DNA of 64,000 bases from JBFLXB01 sp964570625 (lineage in GTDB: Bacteria; Nitrospirota; Nitrospiria; 2-01-FULL-66-17): assembly GCA_964570625.1 (NCBI GenBank), contig CAZMYW010000026.1, positions 33,144-97,143 on the forward strand, given 5' to 3'. Positions 26,050 to 35,197 of this stretch are shown piece after piece. The translations under genes and the position numbers were made by a program. Below the pieces are notes generated by a model that had not been told where the DNA came from, did no database searches, and worked only from the letters and a program-made list of their open reading frames with translations. Each line of letters opens with the position of its first letter. The first letter of the stretch is position 1.

Positions 26050-27624
26050 ATGACTCCTGGGGACGCCCCATCGAAGCGGCAGACTGGCCGTAATATCGTC
26101 GCGATCTGGGCCAATCGCCTTCTCGCCATTCTCGCCCCCCTGATAGTCACCCCTATTGTGACCCACCATTTTGGATTGGAATTGATCGGCGTGTGGTTGA
26201 TGGCGACGCAGATCGCCAGCCACCTCATGCTGTTCGATGCCGGATTAGCGAATAGTCTCGTCCGCCTCCTTGCCGGCCAGCACGCAGTGCTCGACACGCG
26301 CAAGGGATCGAGTTATCTGGCAACGGCGTTCTATGTTCTGCTAGGGTTCGGTCTCCTCCTACTCCTGGCCGCGCCGTTCCTCGCTGCAGGGTTCGTGTGG
26401 TCTCTGCATCTCACCACTGAGAACACACCGGGTGTCGATATGCTGGCGCTGCTCGCAGTCATCTATGTCGCCGTGAGTCTGCCTTTGCGCGTGGGCCATG
26501 GCCTGCTTGCCGGCGTGCATCGCTTTGATAGCATCCAGTTATGGGATTCGTTCGCTATTGCCATACGGTTAGGGCTGGTCCTCGCGGTGTTTCGTTGGTG
26601 GCAGCCCAGCCTAGTTGATCTGGGTCTGATCGTATTTGGTTCGGGATTGTTCAGCGTGGCGGCGGTGTTCGTGCAAGGCCTTCGCCTCAACCCCTTGTTA
26701 TCCTTGCGTCCCTCCAGCGTTTCCCGAACTGCGCTGGGAGACCTGTCCTCAATGGGTGGTGCGGCACTTCTAGCAACAGTCGCTTCCGTCCTGCTGATGC
26801 AAAGCAGTTCCCTCCTGACCGGCTATACGATCGGTCCAGACGCCGTGGCGCTCGTCGCTTTTCCGCTGATGATCTATACCTCTCTCACACCATTCCTGAT
26901 GACATTGCCGCTGATTGTCACGCCTATTGCCGCAGGGATCTCGTCGAAGGGAGAAGTGGAAAAACTGTTGCCGATGTTCATTATGACCGCCCGCTATCAG
27001 GCGTCAGCTGCGCTTCTTCTGTTCCTTGGCGTCATCGTTCTCGGCGATACGCTGATCACGGGTTGGCTTTCAGGCCCAAAGTTAGGGCCGGTCGAATTAC
27101 AGACGGTAACGGCAGGCATCGTCATTCTATTCGCAGGGTTTGCGGTCTCTTCGATTGCACAGATGGGCCGGTCCATCCTGAATTCCGTCGGATGGCACTG
27201 GTCTGTTGCCGTCATAGAGCTCATGACCGCAATCGGCGGGTTGGCGTTGGGATATCTTCTAACCCAATACCCCCAGCTCGGGGTGCTCGGCGTCGCGGTT
27301 GGTATCACCACGACGTTGATAGTACGCGGGCTATTCTGTTACCCGGTGATGCTTGCCCGGTTTTTCGCGACGTCGCCCGTGATGTTATTGATCAAGGTTC
27401 TGGGTTTGCCAGCGAGTATCGTAGGCGTGACGGCCTTGGTGGGCTGGGCGATCGGTGGAAGACTTGGTGGCGTTGTTGTTGGTCATGACATCGTGGCTCT
27501 GATCGGGGTCTGGGTTGTGCCAGTACTTTGCTGGATTGTATTCACTTGGTATTTGGTCGTTCCGGCTGGCCACCGGGAGATCCTCTTGGTATATCTTGGC
27601 CGGAGGAAAGAGGCGACGTCATAA
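26050..27624 (+). CDS. Oligosaccharide flippase, Wzx/MATE-like polysaccharide transporter
   Basis: A 524-residue protein with about 12-14 hydrophobic helices, starting NIVAIWANRLLAILAPLIVTP, the usual first-helix signature of polysaccharide-biosynthesis flippases. It would translocate undecaprenyl-diphosphate-linked repeat units made by the island enzymes across the inner membrane. No charge-motif distinction between Wzx and MurJ-like families can be made safely, but the context (a Wzy polymerase next) supports Wzx. Confidence 0.82.
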   Translation: MTPGDAPSKRQTGRNIVAIWANRLLAILAPLIVTPIVTHHFGLELIGVWLMATQIASHLMLFDAGLANSLVRLLAGQHAVLDTRKGSSYLATAFYVLLGFGLLLLLAAPFLAAGFVWSLHLTTENTPGVDMLALLAVIYVAVSLPLRVGHGLLAGVHRFDSIQLWDSFAIAIRLGLVLAVFRWWQPSLVDLGLIVFGSGLFSVAAVFVQGLRLNPLLSLRPSSVSRTALGDLSSMGGAALLATVASVLLMQSSSLLTGYTIGPDAVALVAFPLMIYTSLTPFLMTLPLIVTPIAAGISSKGEVEKLLPMFIMTARYQASAALLLFLGVIVLGDTLITGWLSGPKLGPVELQTVTAGIVILFAGFAVSSIAQMGRSILNSVGWHWSVAVIELMTAIGGLALGYLLTQYPQLGVLGVAVGITTTLIVRGLFCYPVMLARFFATSPVMLLIKVLGLPASIVGVTALVGWAIGGRLGGVVVGHDIVALIGVWVVPVLCWIVFTWYLVVPAGHREILLVYLGRRKEATS

Positions 27625-27716
27625 CAGCACCCGAGGGTCGGCGTTGCGTCGAGCGGTGCCTGTTAGCGAAAATAGGACTTGTTCCTGGAAGGCAGGTTAA
27701 GGATGAGACACCTCAC

Positions 27717-29063
27717 GTGCCGACGGTAATCGTCATAGCAGCTCTCGCGTTCTCTGGCGCCTTAGTGACCGTTATCCCCGCCGGGGAGGTGCTGCAGAAG
27801 GTGGCGATTGCGGTTGTGGCATTATTGGCAATTGGAATGCATCTGCATCGCCCGGTTCCGCGACGAGCCATTGGGTTGATATGGCCGTTCGTAGCCTACC
27901 TGGTGATCGCCACGCTTTCAGCATTCGGACACTCCTCGTCTATGGGGTATACGTTGGCCGCTATTCAGCCACTGCTCCTCGGTCTGATTCTCTACCTGTG
28001 GGCAATCGGCCTGCGCCTGCAGACCGACGATCTGGTCAAACTTCGGACGTTTGTTTATGCGATTGTATTAATCCAGCTCGTGTTTGTGCTCATCAAACTT
28101 GGTGTTCACGGTGTCGACGAGAAGGTGTTCATCGGTACGATGTCTAATGCAGCGGGACAACTCGGGTTCCTCTTCCCGGCCATCGTGGTCCCAATATTGG
28201 TTTTCATGATGGACAAGAAGAACTCTCTGACGAGCTATGTATTGATTGCGGCGATGTTCCTGTTCGGCATCATCAATGAAAAACGCGCCGTCGTGTTCCT
28301 GCTCCCTCTCATTCTACTCGTCAGTATTGCAGCCAACCACGCTGGTTTCGGCGCCAGGGTGAGAGGTCTGTCGACGAGGATGGTAGCTGGGGTGCTGATC
28401 GCCGTTGCTGGCGTGGCTCTCGGTATCTCCGCTATCCCAAGTCTGAACGCAGAAGAGGCTTATGGCGGGAGTATTTCGATTCGCCACGCCCTCGACTACG
28501 GCATCACATATTTGACGATGAATTTTGGTGGGCCTCTCCAAGGAACCTATGTAGAGGCGGTGAGCGATACTGGCGTTCAAGTAGGTCGAACTACCCTATG
28601 GATCAGTATTTTTGATTGGCTAATGTCAGGGGATACGTGGACCCTACTCTTCGGATCCGGTTTCGGCACAGCGACGTCGAGCATATGGTTGCGAGAGGGA
28701 GGGGACAACCTGTTCAGCGTCATCGGGACTCGGGGTGCCATATCCGGAGCCGGTCTCGCTGCGGTAGAGACTGGTCTCGTTGGACTTCTCACAATGGGAT
28801 GGCTATTTGTGTCGGTTACCTATGGACTGGTCGCTGTTCATCGCAAGGTCCATTCATCGACGGCGAAACGATGGCTGAGGACGCTCATGATCATTCACCT
28901 GGTGTTTTGTTTTGACTTTTTCTTCTATTCGATCGTGTTGTTTCGAACCATGCCTATGCCGTTTGTCTTCTTTGTGTTGCTCGCATCGATTTCGCTCGTC
29001 AGTCGTTGGGATGACACATTCCGTTCAGGGCAGGTGGGGCTCGTCCATACTCGAAAAGCGTGA
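27717..29063 (+). CDS. O-antigen/capsule polymerase-like membrane protein (Wzy)
   Basis: A polytopic membrane protein of about 448 residues with around ten hydrophobic helices and a long periplasmic loop (about residues 240-360) containing RTTLWISIFDWLMSGD and GTRGAISGAG. Poorly conserved Wzy-type polymerases look like this. GTG 27717 is a tentative start: AAGGA lies 13 nt upstream, and the frame opens as early as 27528 within the flippase gene. It follows the flippase directly, the normal wzx-wzy order. Confidence 0.65.
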   Translation: MPTVIVIAALAFSGALVTVIPAGEVLQKVAIAVVALLAIGMHLHRPVPRRAIGLIWPFVAYLVIATLSAFGHSSSMGYTLAAIQPLLLGLILYLWAIGLRLQTDDLVKLRTFVYAIVLIQLVFVLIKLGVHGVDEKVFIGTMSNAAGQLGFLFPAIVVPILVFMMDKKNSLTSYVLIAAMFLFGIINEKRAVVFLLPLILLVSIAANHAGFGARVRGLSTRMVAGVLIAVAGVALGISAIPSLNAEEAYGGSISIRHALDYGITYLTMNFGGPLQGTYVEAVSDTGVQVGRTTLWISIFDWLMSGDTWTLLFGSGFGTATSSIWLREGGDNLFSVIGTRGAISGAGLAAVETGLVGLLTMGWLFVSVTYGLVAVHRKVHSSTAKRWLRTLMIIHLVFCFDFFFYSIVLFRTMPMPFVFFVLLASISLVSRWDDTFRSGQVGLVHTRKA

Positions 29064-29175
29064 ATCACGTTCAGCTTTCGAAAGATGAGCTGTTCAGATC
29101 TGCAATTCAACATCGCAGTGGTTCGATCGTTTGGTGAGTGGCGGCTGGGAGCTTCATGGGCAATCAGTTATAGGC

Positions 29176-30360
29176 ATGTCAGTCCTAGGGGTATCTGCGC
29201 TTCATAGGGCCCGCGATCGGTATTCTCGCTTTGTCGAGGCGACGGCTGATGGTGATGCCGGATTTCGGTTGACCCCATACGCGGAACCGACACCCTACGC
29301 GCGTTGCTTTGCACTGTTCGGCTTGCACCTAATGTTGGACCGACAGAGACTGGACCGCGGCGCCGACCGGTGGGCAGCCGCTATCCGAGCGGACCTCGAC
29401 GAGGTCCGCTCAGACCGCACTGCCGCTGGCGCAGACCTGTCTTTTGACAAGGCGTATCTTCAACTTCTGACCTTTTCGCTGAGCGCGCTGGCCGTGCTGG
29501 ACCGGCTAGATCGAGATCCGCTGGCCGATCATGTGCTGCCGGTGCTCGCGAAGGATATCGATGCGGATCTGGCGCGTTCGGGGGCGCTCGATGGCGTGGC
29601 GCGAAGCGGTAATCAAGCGATGTTCATGGCGATCTTGCTCGTGCATGCACGCGACCGCCTGGGCGTGAATGACGGCGGTCGGATTGAACGCTGGCAGCGA
29701 CTGCATGTGGAGCGGATGAACCGATTTGGCTTCTGGGGGAGGTCCAGAAGCATGTCGCACCTTCAGTTCCAGAACGGCTATCACCAGTACGAAATATTGG
29801 AGTATCTGAGGTCAACGGGACTCTGGTGGGATGCCGCGGCAAATCATGTCGCATCGTTAGCTGATGCAGACGGCCACTTTGCCCCGTATCCCGGTGGCGG
29901 TGCTTGCTACGATTATGACGCGATATTCATGATCACGGGGGCTGGAGACGACGCAGTTCGTCGACATCGGGACTTGTTGGTCCGAACGGCCACGTCCATT
30001 CTGGCCGAACAGAATCCGGATGGCGGCTTCTGCGAATCGCACAAGATCCGGCCGCGCCTGAAGAACTTGAACGGTAGTTGGCGCCATGTGCGGGCTGCTC
30101 ATGGACAGGCCCTTGTCGAACGAATTCGGCAGGGACTGACGCTCCTTCGACCACGCCACGATCGGATCCACACGCACTGGAGTCGCTATTCGAGGGAATG
30201 GGGCGAATCCAATCTGTGGGACTCGTGGTTTCGCATGTTAACCCTGGCTCGGATCGAGGTAGCATTCGACCCGTCGGCCGCCGATCGCTGGGGCTTCATC
30301 GATTATCCTGGGATTGGTTATCACTCCTCGTTACACCGCAAGGCCAAGGCAGGGGCATGA
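29176..30360 (+). CDS. Uncharacterised alpha/alpha-toroid-like protein
   Basis: About 394 residues from ATG 29176 (TTG 29131 and GTG 29134 are alternative starts). The sequence is soluble and rich in helix with repeated Asp/Arg pairs. Segments such as YDYDAIFMI and LAEQNPDGGFCES resemble the QNxDGGF elements of squalene cyclase/prenyltransferase-type alpha/alpha barrels, and HSSLHRK ends the chain. No signal peptide. It sits between Wzy and a GT4 gene and overlaps the latter (ATGA). It could be a glycan lyase, epimerase or scaffold; I cannot tell. Confidence 0.5.
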   Translation: MSVLGVSALHRARDRYSRFVEATADGDAGFRLTPYAEPTPYARCFALFGLHLMLDRQRLDRGADRWAAAIRADLDEVRSDRTAAGADLSFDKAYLQLLTFSLSALAVLDRLDRDPLADHVLPVLAKDIDADLARSGALDGVARSGNQAMFMAILLVHARDRLGVNDGGRIERWQRLHVERMNRFGFWGRSRSMSHLQFQNGYHQYEILEYLRSTGLWWDAAANHVASLADADGHFAPYPGGGACYDYDAIFMITGAGDDAVRRHRDLLVRTATSILAEQNPDGGFCESHKIRPRLKNLNGSWRHVRAAHGQALVERIRQGLTLLRPRHDRIHTHWSRYSREWGESNLWDSWFRMLTLARIEVAFDPSAADRWGFIDYPGIGYHSSLHRKAKAGA

Positions 30361-31502
30361 GGATACATTACGTTTCTCCGTCTGCGGTGCCTTCCCGATC
30401 CGCGAATGCCGTGCATGTCGTCATGCAGTGTAATGGGCTCGAGAAGGTGGGAGCCGATGTCACACTGTATGCCAAGCGAACGTTGCCGAACGAATCCATG
30501 CTCATGTCGGCGTTGCGTGAGGCTTACGGTGTCGATCTGCAGACGGGACGCGTGGTGAGTTATTTCAGCCAATCCGTGCGGGCCGACAACATCAAGATCG
30601 CGGCACTCGCACTTTCCTCGATGCACCGCGGCAAATGGCCGGATGCAATTGTGTCTCGAAACCTCTACGCCGCTTATGTGATTGCTGTTTTGGAGCGTCG
30701 CCCCCTCATCTTTGAGACTCATCAGCTTGAGCAGGGGATCCGCAAAGTGATGCAGTGTGCGATCATGACGCGGCCTTGGGTGACGACGGTGGTGATCTCA
30801 CGAAAACTGGTGGATATTTTAGGCGAGCATCATGGGATGTATCCGAAGCGCCCGTTGGTCCTCCCTGATGCTGCGCCCGAGGGAATTGTTCCATTGTCAC
30901 CGGAAGAAAGACGGCCTGCGTTGGTTCGCATCGCGCCTCAAGCAGAAGGTGGGTGGCAAGGAGTTTGCGGTTATTTCGGGCATCTCTATCCTGGACGGGG
31001 CATCGAAATCATCGAGATGATGGCGAAGGCGCGGCCGAAAGTGCTGTTTCTGGTATTCGGAGGGTGCGACGAGGATGTCCGCAGCCGGCGTGACGCCTGT
31101 CGCTCGTCGAATGTGTTTTTCGCCGGCCACGTGCCACATCCCGTCGCGCAGCAAGCCATGCGTGCCGTTGATGTCCTTCTCATGCCTTACCAAGAGAATG
31201 TGTCCATCGGTGTGTCAGGACACGATACAGCGCGATGGATGTCGCCGATGAAGATGTTCGAATATATGGCATCCGGTGTGCCACTAATCTCTTCAGACTT
31301 GCCGGTATTGCGAGAGGTCTTGTGCGACGGTGGAAACACCCTATTGGTGCGTGCGGACGATGCAGATGCCTGGATTGCCGCGGTCGATAGGCTACTCAGC
31401 AATAGTCCGTTTGCACGCCAGATCGCGGCGACCGCGCATGCGCAGTATGTTGCTCATCACACGTGGGAACATCGAGCGCGCGCCTTGATAGGAGCCGTGT
31501 AG
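30357..31502 (+). CDS. Glycosyltransferase family 4
   Basis: A 381-residue GT-B protein starting at ATG 30357 in an ATGA overlap. The opening MRIHYVSPSAVPSRSANAVH is typical of GT4 enzymes. The donor domain has GYFGHLYPGRGIEIIE, FVFGGCDEDV and MFEYMASGVPLISSDLPVLRE. No membrane segment. It is the last of the overlapping island genes before a 50-bp gap. Sugar unknown. Confidence 0.78.
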   Translation: MRIHYVSPSAVPSRSANAVHVVMQCNGLEKVGADVTLYAKRTLPNESMLMSALREAYGVDLQTGRVVSYFSQSVRADNIKIAALALSSMHRGKWPDAIVSRNLYAAYVIAVLERRPLIFETHQLEQGIRKVMQCAIMTRPWVTTVVISRKLVDILGEHHGMYPKRPLVLPDAAPEGIVPLSPEERRPALVRIAPQAEGGWQGVCGYFGHLYPGRGIEIIEMMAKARPKVLFLVFGGCDEDVRSRRDACRSSNVFFAGHVPHPVAQQAMRAVDVLLMPYQENVSIGVSGHDTARWMSPMKMFEYMASGVPLISSDLPVLREVLCDGGNTLLVRADDADAWIAAVDRLLSNSPFARQIAATAHAQYVAHHTWEHRARALIGAV

Positions 31503-31552
31503 TGCGGTGAAGGAGTTCTGTGCCCACAGCCATTGATGAAATAAACGCATAG

Positions 31553-32623
31553 ATGTCTCGTCAATTCTTTATCGTCGTTCCTTCTCTACTCTCCGCCGGT
31601 CCTATCAAAGGCGCGGTGGCCTTGTGCAATGCGTTGGCCGATGATTTCGCTGTAACACTGGTGACTCTGAAAATTTTCAGAGAAGACGGGTTGTTCATAC
31701 ATCCCAAGGTGACCATGCTTCCACTGTGGCACATCGCGGATTTCAGACAGAAAAAGAAGGTTTATCGACGGGTTCTCCGGGAAGCGGGAGGGGTGGGGTC
31801 TGCTGTCTCCATCTCGTATTGCTACTCTGCCGACATGTTTAACTCAGGCATGAAGGGAGATGCAACGATTGTCAGCTATGTCCGGGGTAACCTCCCCAGG
31901 AACTATCACTTTGAGTACGGTTGGCCAGGACGCATTGCAGCTTGGTGGCACCTGTTACGTTTGCATGGATTCGATCATGTTTTCGCGGTTTCCGAGTCGA
32001 TGAGCCGGCAACTGAAAAGGTTTGGCTTGCGGCGTATTCACATCGTCCGGAATTTTCTCGACGAACATCACCTCGAACAATTTCGCAGGCCGTCGCGGCC
32101 ACGATCCGCCGAGATCCGCCTCGCGTTTTTGGGCAGCCTGACAGTCCGAAAACGTCCTGACCTACTGATTGATGCCGTTGCGTCCCTTCACAGTGATGGA
32201 ATTGCTTGCTATCTGGATGTCATCGGGGATGGCCCCATGCGGAAAGAGTTGGAGAATCGTGTTCAAAGCTGTAGATTGGAGAGCCATGTTGTTTTCCATG
32301 GAAAGCAACCGTTTCCCTACGATTTGATTCAAGGCGCCGCCTGTATGGTTCTTCCTTCCGAATCCGAAGGGACACCGCGGGCCGTTATGGAGGCACTTTT
32401 TCTTGGCGTGCCTTGTATTGTGAGAGACGTGGACGCCAACAAAGAATTGATTGCGGATGACTCTGGAGGGGCATTGTTCCGTGCAGATCGTGACTTGGAC
32501 GGCGTTGTCAGGGCATTTGTAACAACAAAACAGCAAGCCCAGTCTTCTGCCAGGCCGAACTTGTTGCCCGGGGTGTTTTCGCAGGAGGTGAATTCGAACA
32601 AGATCCTCGACATACTGCAATGA
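31553..32623 (+). CDS. Glycosyltransferase family 4
   Basis: A 356-residue GT-B glycosyltransferase with LAFLGSLTVRKRPDLLIDA, DVIGDGPMRKELE and LPSESEGTPRAVMEALFLGVP (catalytic Glu region). The N-terminal half (FIVVPSLLSAGPIKGA) is the acceptor domain. Codon use is AT-richer than the core operon, consistent with acquisition. The start ATG 31553 lacks a strong ribosome site. It overlaps the following methyltransferase gene by 4 bp. Confidence 0.75.
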   Translation: MSRQFFIVVPSLLSAGPIKGAVALCNALADDFAVTLVTLKIFREDGLFIHPKVTMLPLWHIADFRQKKKVYRRVLREAGGVGSAVSISYCYSADMFNSGMKGDATIVSYVRGNLPRNYHFEYGWPGRIAAWWHLLRLHGFDHVFAVSESMSRQLKRFGLRRIHIVRNFLDEHHLEQFRRPSRPRSAEIRLAFLGSLTVRKRPDLLIDAVASLHSDGIACYLDVIGDGPMRKELENRVQSCRLESHVVFHGKQPFPYDLIQGAACMVLPSESEGTPRAVMEALFLGVPCIVRDVDANKELIADDSGGALFRADRDLDGVVRAFVTTKQQAQSSARPNLLPGVFSQEVNSNKILDILQ

Positions 32624-33192
32624 ACAATGATCCCTCCCTTGAGAAGTACCATGTACACCTCAAAACGAGAAGCTGGCGCGCACGTCTCTATCGAGCTTGC
32701 TATCTTTATCCCATTCTTTCTCTCTATTTGAGAGGGAAAGTCTTGGACGCGGGGTGTGGGGTTGGAGACTTTGTGTCTTACTACCGAAACGCCGTTGGAA
32801 TCGACGTTAATCCGTACAACGTTGATTTCTGCCGTGGCCTAGCGTTGGATGTTCACTTGATTAGAGAGGACGTTTTCCCTTTTGACGAGGGGACATTCGA
32901 TGGAGTCGTGATGGATAACGTCTTGGAACATCTTATAGATCCATTCCCAACGTTGTCAGAGGTGCGCCGTATCCTCAGGAAACCAGGAGTCTTCGTTGTC
33001 GGTGTGCCTGGACGTCGCGGGTATGCGTTGGATGCCGATCACAAAGTGTATTACGACCAGACCTCTTTGGTGGCATTGCTTGAGGGAGTTGGCTTCAAGC
33101 AGAAGCGGTTGTTATACATGCCGTTCCCTCCTTCGCGGTTGGGGCATGTGATGGGGCAATGGTGTCTGTACGGTGTCTTCACCTATCGCTGA
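32620..33192 (+). CDS. SAM-dependent methyltransferase
   Basis: A 190-residue class I methyltransferase: VLDAGCGVGDFVSYYR is motif I, AVGIDVNPYN follows, and FDGVVMDNVLEHLIDP is the usual acidic loop. GVPGRRGYALDADHKVYYDQ contains a conserved loop seen in sugar-modifying methyltransferases. It begins in an ATGA overlap and is followed after 25 bp by a GT2 gene. Substrate unknown. Confidence 0.75.
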   Translation: MNNDPSLEKYHVHLKTRSWRARLYRACYLYPILSLYLRGKVLDAGCGVGDFVSYYRNAVGIDVNPYNVDFCRGLALDVHLIREDVFPFDEGTFDGVVMDNVLEHLIDPFPTLSEVRRILRKPGVFVVGVPGRRGYALDADHKVYYDQTSLVALLEGVGFKQKRLLYMPFPPSRLGHVMGQWCLYGVFTYR

Positions 33193-33217
33193 CGGCGAAG
33201 ACCAGGGTGGGCTGAGA

Positions 33218-34108
33218 ATGCAGCTCGACGTTTCTGTCATTATCGTCAATTACAATACATCAGACCTGCTTTATCAGTGCGTCAGATCCGTTTATTCCCA
33301 AACTACCAAGAGCAATTGTGAGGTCATCGTCGTCGATAACAACTCTTCTGATGGCAGTGTGGCGATGGTCCAACAGAAATTATCGGAAGTAATTCTCGTA
33401 TCGAATACGGTCAATCGCGGATTCTCAAAAGCGAACAATCAGGGCATTAGACGAAGCAATGGTCGCTATGTGCTTCTTCTGAATAGCGACACCGTTATCT
33501 TGGATAATGCTATCGATAAGATGGTTGAGTTCGCGGAGAAACATGCAGATGTCTACGGGCTGGGTCCCAAACTCCTGAACTCAGATGGGACGCTACAAAA
33601 ATCGCACCGCGCGTTTCCAAGTATCAAGTTTGGGGTTTATAAGGCATTGGGAGTGCAGCGGTTGTTTCCGGACAATCAGACGATCAAGAACTATTATTCG
33701 TCGGATGCTGACTATGATAAGACCATCGAGGTAGAAACTCTTTCCGCTGCATGTCTCATGATACGGAAATCGGTTCTTGAGCACATCGGGCTGTTGGATG
33801 AGCAGAGTTTTATGTATGCGGAAGATGCTGACATGTGTTATCGCCTGCGGAATGCGGGTGGCAAAGTCGTCTTCTTCCCGGAAACGGAAATTATTCATCA
33901 CGGAGGCCAAAGCAGCCAGAAGAATAGTTACAGAGCAATACTCGCGTATTATCAGGCTTTTTTCAGATTTTATGACAAGTACTATTTCCGAAGAATATTA
34001 GGTCCTTTTTCCTATCTCCTTTGCATCCCGTTTGTCGGCCTCGCTTGCGTGGATATGATTCGGAACGTTTTCAGGAAAGACAAACGAGTCACTTGGAATA
34101 GGACTTAG
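33218..34108 (+). CDS. Glycosyltransferase family 2 (rhamnosyltransferase-like, WbbL type)
   Basis: A 296-residue GT-A enzyme. VSVIIVNYNTSDLL opens the fold, VIVVDNNSSDGS and NQGIRRSNGRYVLLLNSDT (with the metal-binding DXD-like NSD) follow, and the late MYAEDADMCYRLRNAG motif is that of dTDP-rhamnosyl transferases. The C-terminal hydrophobic stretch (residues 250-290) probably binds the membrane. ATG 33218 is preferred to the earlier ATG 33173, which lies inside the methyltransferase gene. rfbC upstream supports a rhamnose donor. Confidence 0.8.
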   Translation: MQLDVSVIIVNYNTSDLLYQCVRSVYSQTTKSNCEVIVVDNNSSDGSVAMVQQKLSEVILVSNTVNRGFSKANNQGIRRSNGRYVLLLNSDTVILDNAIDKMVEFAEKHADVYGLGPKLLNSDGTLQKSHRAFPSIKFGVYKALGVQRLFPDNQTIKNYYSSDADYDKTIEVETLSAACLMIRKSVLEHIGLLDEQSFMYAEDADMCYRLRNAGGKVVFFPETEIIHHGGQSSQKNSYRAILAYYQAFFRFYDKYYFRRILGPFSYLLCIPFVGLACVDMIRNVFRKDKRVTWNRT

Positions 34109-34198
34109 AAACATCTTTCACTGTTCGGCCGTGTGATCCAAGAACTAAAAGGTTCCTGCGAAATGCTGGGAGCGGCGCCATTCGTGGAGGGAACCTGA

Positions 34199-35197
34199 GT
34201 GAGGCGGATACTAGTTACCGGAGCCACGGGATTTATCGGTGGCTACCTTGTCGATCGGTTAATTGCGAAAAAACTGTCAGTGAAAATTTTGGTGCGGAAT
34301 GAGTCTCCTGTTCGGAAATGGGAAGGGAATGTTGATGTTGTGAAGGGTGATATTCGTGACGACGCTTCCGTCCGTCGCGCTACTGTTGGCGTAGATACGG
34401 TATTCCATCTGGCGGGCAAGGTCCATGATCTAGAAGAGATCAACGGAGCCGGGGATCACACCGACGTTACTGTCAATGGAACGAGGACCCTGCTGTCGGC
34501 TGCAGAAGAAAACGATATCAGGAGTATTGTATTCCTGAGCAGTTTGTCGGTGTACGGAAAGAGTAGTGCAGCGGTACAAGATGAGGCGAGCCCTTGCGCC
34601 CCCAACTCCGACTACGGTCTCGCAAAGATGAAGGCCGAAGAGTATGTGATCGATCATGGGATCAAATTGGGGACACACGTCTGTTGTTTGCGTCCCGCGA
34701 TGGTGTATGGGCTTGGGTGCAAGGGTAATCTCCCGCGGATGATCAGAATGATTGACCGTGGTCTATTTCCTCCTTTGCTGGATATCCACAACCATCGCAG
34801 CATGATACACGTGTCCAACGTCGTGGATGCGGTGGTTCTCGCGGCGACGCATCCCGCCGCAAACGGTCAATGTTATGTCGTGACGGACGGGCGACCCTAT
34901 TCGACGACTGAACTGTATGAAATGATTTGCCGTAGTTTGGGGAGGTCGATTCCTCGATGGCGTGTTCCAATCGCATTGTTGAAGGGATTGGCCGGGGTGG
35001 GAGATGTCGTAGGTCGACTACGAGGTCGGCGGTTTTTTTTCGATTCCGGCGTGTTCGAAAAACTGACGGGCAATGCGTGGTACAGTTCTGAAAAAATTGT
35101 GCGCGAATTAGGGTATCGGCCCAGCGTAACATTGGAAGACGCGTTGCCCGAAATGATCTCTTGGTATCGCGGAACGCGGTTACAGGCGACTTGTTGA
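34199..35197 (+). CDS. NAD-dependent sugar epimerase/dehydratase (WbpV-like SDR)
   Basis: A 332-residue extended SDR from GTG 34199 with GGAGGG 7 nt upstream. TGATGFIGGYLVDRL binds NAD; VFLSSLSVYGKSS and YGLAKMKAEEY carry the catalytic Ser and YxxxK. Homologues next to WecA/WbpL-type transferases make UDP-4-keto or UDP-QuiNAc/FucNAc sugars. Its end overlaps the TTG start of that transferase. A run of eight T lies at 35033-35040 in the FFF codons. Confidence 0.8.
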   Translation: MRRILVTGATGFIGGYLVDRLIAKKLSVKILVRNESPVRKWEGNVDVVKGDIRDDASVRRATVGVDTVFHLAGKVHDLEEINGAGDHTDVTVNGTRTLLSAAEENDIRSIVFLSSLSVYGKSSAAVQDEASPCAPNSDYGLAKMKAEEYVIDHGIKLGTHVCCLRPAMVYGLGCKGNLPRMIRMIDRGLFPPLLDIHNHRSMIHVSNVVDAVVLAATHPAANGQCYVVTDGRPYSTTELYEMICRSLGRSIPRWRVPIALLKGLAGVGDVVGRLRGRRFFFDSGVFEKLTGNAWYSSEKIVRELGYRPSVTLEDALPEMISWYRGTRLQATC

